Source: Verrucomicrobiota bacterium
Lineage (GTDB): Bacteria > Verrucomicrobiota > Kiritimatiellia > CAIQIC01 > JAGNIJ01
Length of the DNA stretch: 64,000 bases
NCBI GenBank assembly: GCA_022710725.1
Contig: JAKLGK010000005.1
Location: 1 to 64,000, forward strand
Direction of reading: 5' to 3'
Position 1 is the first letter of the stretch. The number at the start of each line of letters is the position of its first letter. This document shows positions 62,599-64,000 of the stretch, in pieces. The translations under genes and the position numbers were made by a program. Below the pieces are notes generated by a model. It made no database searches. It saw nothing but the letters and a program-made list of their open reading frames with translations, and was not told where the DNA came from.

Positions 62599-63354
62599 AT
62601 GACCACGAAATCCAAACCGTCCGACCCTCGCGCGGGGTGGCTGGCCCTGGCGCGGGAGCTGGAGTCTCACCTGCTGCATCTGCGCGAAGAGGGTGCGACC
62701 GAGGTCGAGGCCGACCCGGTCCAGGTTCGCCGGCTTGCCGAGCCGCCCGTCTTCCCGCCGCCCGCTGCCGAAGGGGCGCCCGAGACGGCCGACAGCCTCG
62801 CCGCCATCGCGCGGGAGGTCGACGCCTGCGCGCGCTGCCCGCTGCACAGCACGCGGACGCGCACCGTGCCGGGCCAGGGCTCGACCGCGCCGGAAATCAT
62901 GTTCATCGGAGAAGGCCCGGGCGCGGACGAGGACCAGCAGGGCCTGGCGTTCGTCGGGCGCGCGGGCCAGCTGTTGACGAAGATCATCGAGGCCATGGGC
63001 TTCACCCGGGACCAGGTCTTCATCGGCAACATCGTCAAGTGCCGGCCGCCCGGGAACCGCGTGCCGATGCCGGAGGAGATGCAGACCTGCCTGCCCTTCC
63101 TGCGGCGGCAGATCGCGCTGCTCAAGCCGAAGGTCATCGTGGCGCTCGGGGCCACCGCCGTGAAGGGGCTGCTGGACGTGCAGAGCGGCATCACCCGGCT
63201 GCGCGGCCAGTGGATGAGCTACGAGGGCATCGACCTGATGCCGACCTTCCATCCCGCCTACCTGCTGCGCAATCCGTCCGGCAAGAAGGACGTGTGGGAG
63301 GACATGAAAGCCGTGCTCGCGCGGCTCGGTCGCGAGCCGCCACCGCGGAAGTAA
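62599..63354 (+). CDS. type 4 uracil-DNA glycosylase
   Basis: A 251-residue [4Fe-4S] uracil-DNA glycosylase (UDGa). Cluster cysteines are in DACARCPLHSTRTRTVPGQG, CRPPGN and MQTCLPFLRRQIALLKPKVI; the active-site motif is FIGEGPGADEDQQGLAFVGR and motif B is FHPAYLLRNPSGKKDVWEDM. It removes uracil from DNA. A long charged N-terminal helix (residues 1-70) is typical of the group. The third gene of the lgt-rluD run, 54 bases after rluD. A small CCCGGC-GCC-GCCGGG hairpin (63355-63369) ends the gene without a T-run. Confidence 0.93.
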   Translation: MTTKSKPSDPRAGWLALARELESHLLHLREEGATEVEADPVQVRRLAEPPVFPPPAAEGAPETADSLAAIAREVDACARCPLHSTRTRTVPGQGSTAPEIMFIGEGPGADEDQQGLAFVGRAGQLLTKIIEAMGFTRDQVFIGNIVKCRPPGNRVPMPEEMQTCLPFLRRQIALLKPKVIVALGATAVKGLLDVQSGITRLRGQWMSYEGIDLMPTFHPAYLLRNPSGKKDVWEDMKAVLARLGREPPPRK

Positions 63355-63373
63355 CCCGGCGCCGCCGGGCGGG

Positions 63374-64000
63374 TCAGTCGTGCGCGGTCTGGTCGCCTTC
63401 CGGCAGTTCCACGCGGACCGTGCTTTTCTTCAGCGTCTCGTGATCGAGGCTGGTCACGCCGACGATGGCGCCGCCCAGGTGTCCGATCAGGTGCGCCAGC
63501 GCGCCGCGGCAGGAGGCGGAGCGGCCGTTGATGACCGTCAGCGTCGCCACGGAATCGGGCAGGGCCAACTGGCCGCGCAGGAAGCCCGCCTGGGACGGGA
63601 GCCGGAAGCCTTTCTGGCAGTTCGGGCAGCGGCCGCGCCGCCCGCCGTCGCTGTCGCGGACCCACAGTTTCTGGCCGCAGGAAGGGCAGCTGATTTTGAA
63701 ATCCATTTCGCCTTCCTGCCGGAACAGCAGCATGGCCAGGGGTACGTTTTTTTCCAGCGGCATGCGGCGGTAGATGGCGCGGATGCGGTCGAGCGACACG
63801 ACATCCAGGAACCGCGCCAGCAGCGCGCAGGCATGGGCGTGGCGCACCGCCTCGTCCCAGCCGGCCGTCAGCCGGGGATCGCCGGCCAGGACGCGCAGAT
63901 GCAGGCGGTGCCCCTCGATTTCCAGCTCGCCTTCGAGCCCGGCGGCGCGGGGGCATACCGCCGCCAGGAAGGCCTTGCCCAGCTCCTCGTGCAGGCAGAG
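63374..64000 (-). CDS. partial gene, zinc-ribbon protein, continues beyond the window
   Basis: The minus-strand frame is open from 63374 to the right edge, so the 5' end lies outside the window. The visible 208 codons contain a helical part (LCLHEELGKAFLAAVCPRAA, ACALLARFLDVVSLDRIRAI), then a zinc-ribbon-like segment FKISCPSCGQKLWVRDSDGG with RGRCPNCQKGF, and a C-terminal part LTVINGRSASCRGALAHLIG, ending in LDHETLKKSTVRVELPEGD. The cysteine-rich segment resembles the MJ0042/ribbon-finger type used by PVC proteins. No overall family is claimed. Its promoter and start are outside. Confidence 0.75.
   Translation of the reverse strand, partial: LCLHEELGKAFLAAVCPRAAGLEGELEIEGHRLHLRVLAGDPRLTAGWDEAVRHAHACALLARFLDVVSLDRIRAIYRRMPLEKNVPLAMLLFRQEGEMDFKISCPSCGQKLWVRDSDGGRRGRCPNCQKGFRLPSQAGFLRGQLALPDSVATLTVINGRSASCRGALAHLIGHLGGAIVGVTSLDHETLKKSTVRVELPEGDQTAHD

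Overview
The window is a GC-rich bacterial chromosome segment. The gene content points to the PVC superphylum, most likely a Kiritimatiellota/Verrucomicrobiota lineage. The indicators are: very large secreted right-handed beta-helix proteins that end in calcium-binding-type DSDGDGMADGWE tails; two small PEP-CTERM proteins; a SUMF1-fold protein; a thioredoxin-SHD1 fusion; a lone type II pseudopilin with the [13 protein letters not shown] signal; a Ser/Thr kinase with a zinc-ribbon head; and a pyrophosphate-type phosphofructokinase. No rRNA, tRNA, CRISPR array, integrase or intact insertion sequence was seen. Taxonomy is inferred from family content only.

Layout. 1-2000: a less GC-rich patch with a membrane protein and a frameshifted SUMF1 gene. 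2441-8211: a plus-strand run of small enzymes (two GFA proteins, GNAT, hot-dog thioesterase, YajD-type HNH nuclease), a secretin-N-like protein, a degraded tag gene and a secreted transglutaminase-fold protein. 8288-18158 (minus): a secreted-protein block with two beta-helix proteins flanking a 1251-residue head-repeat protein that carries an S74 self-cleaving chaperone. 18340-19868: four tightly packed small genes. 19920-26978 (minus): a 2352-residue subtilase with an internal 403-codon tandem duplication. 27236-31540: SrkA-like kinase, crcB plus DUF190, rlmD and a TRASH-type protein. 31767-36867: gyrB-gyrA. 36917-48900: housekeeping genes (superoxide dismutase, AspA/FumC-family lyase, class IV aminotransferase, rplM-rpsI, FmdB zinc ribbon, M16C peptidase, flavodiiron protein, YbjQ protein, EamA transporter, PPi-phosphofructokinase). 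48969-55777: a cell-surface region (SPINDLY/OGT-type glycosyltransferase translationally coupled to a PEP-CTERM gene, a second PEP-CTERM gene, a DUF3187 gene plus a truncated copy, a barrel-like protein, thioredoxin-SHD1, a membrane protein). 55848-64000: queA, pseudopilin, kinase, lgt-rluD-udg and a partial gene at the right edge.

The signals not explained by ordinary genes are small and mostly intergenic. The perfect 18-bp palindrome CACACTTTGCAAAGTGTG occurs four times, as two pairs 85 and 88 bp apart that bracket AT-rich spacers in two of the longest non-coding gaps, about 18 kb apart. A perfect 26-bp palindrome lies between the divergent kinase and lgt genes. A PEP-CTERM/DUF3187 tandem duplication left a truncated copy in which 76 of 78 bases are unchanged while its surroundings diverged. 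The PEP-CTERM/OGT stop-start overlap and the beta-helix/S74 block suggest a glycosylated, repeat-rich cell surface.

Several genes use recognisable -35/-10 promoters, including one upstream of lgt that predicts a leaderless transcript. Rho-independent terminators separate most convergent pairs.
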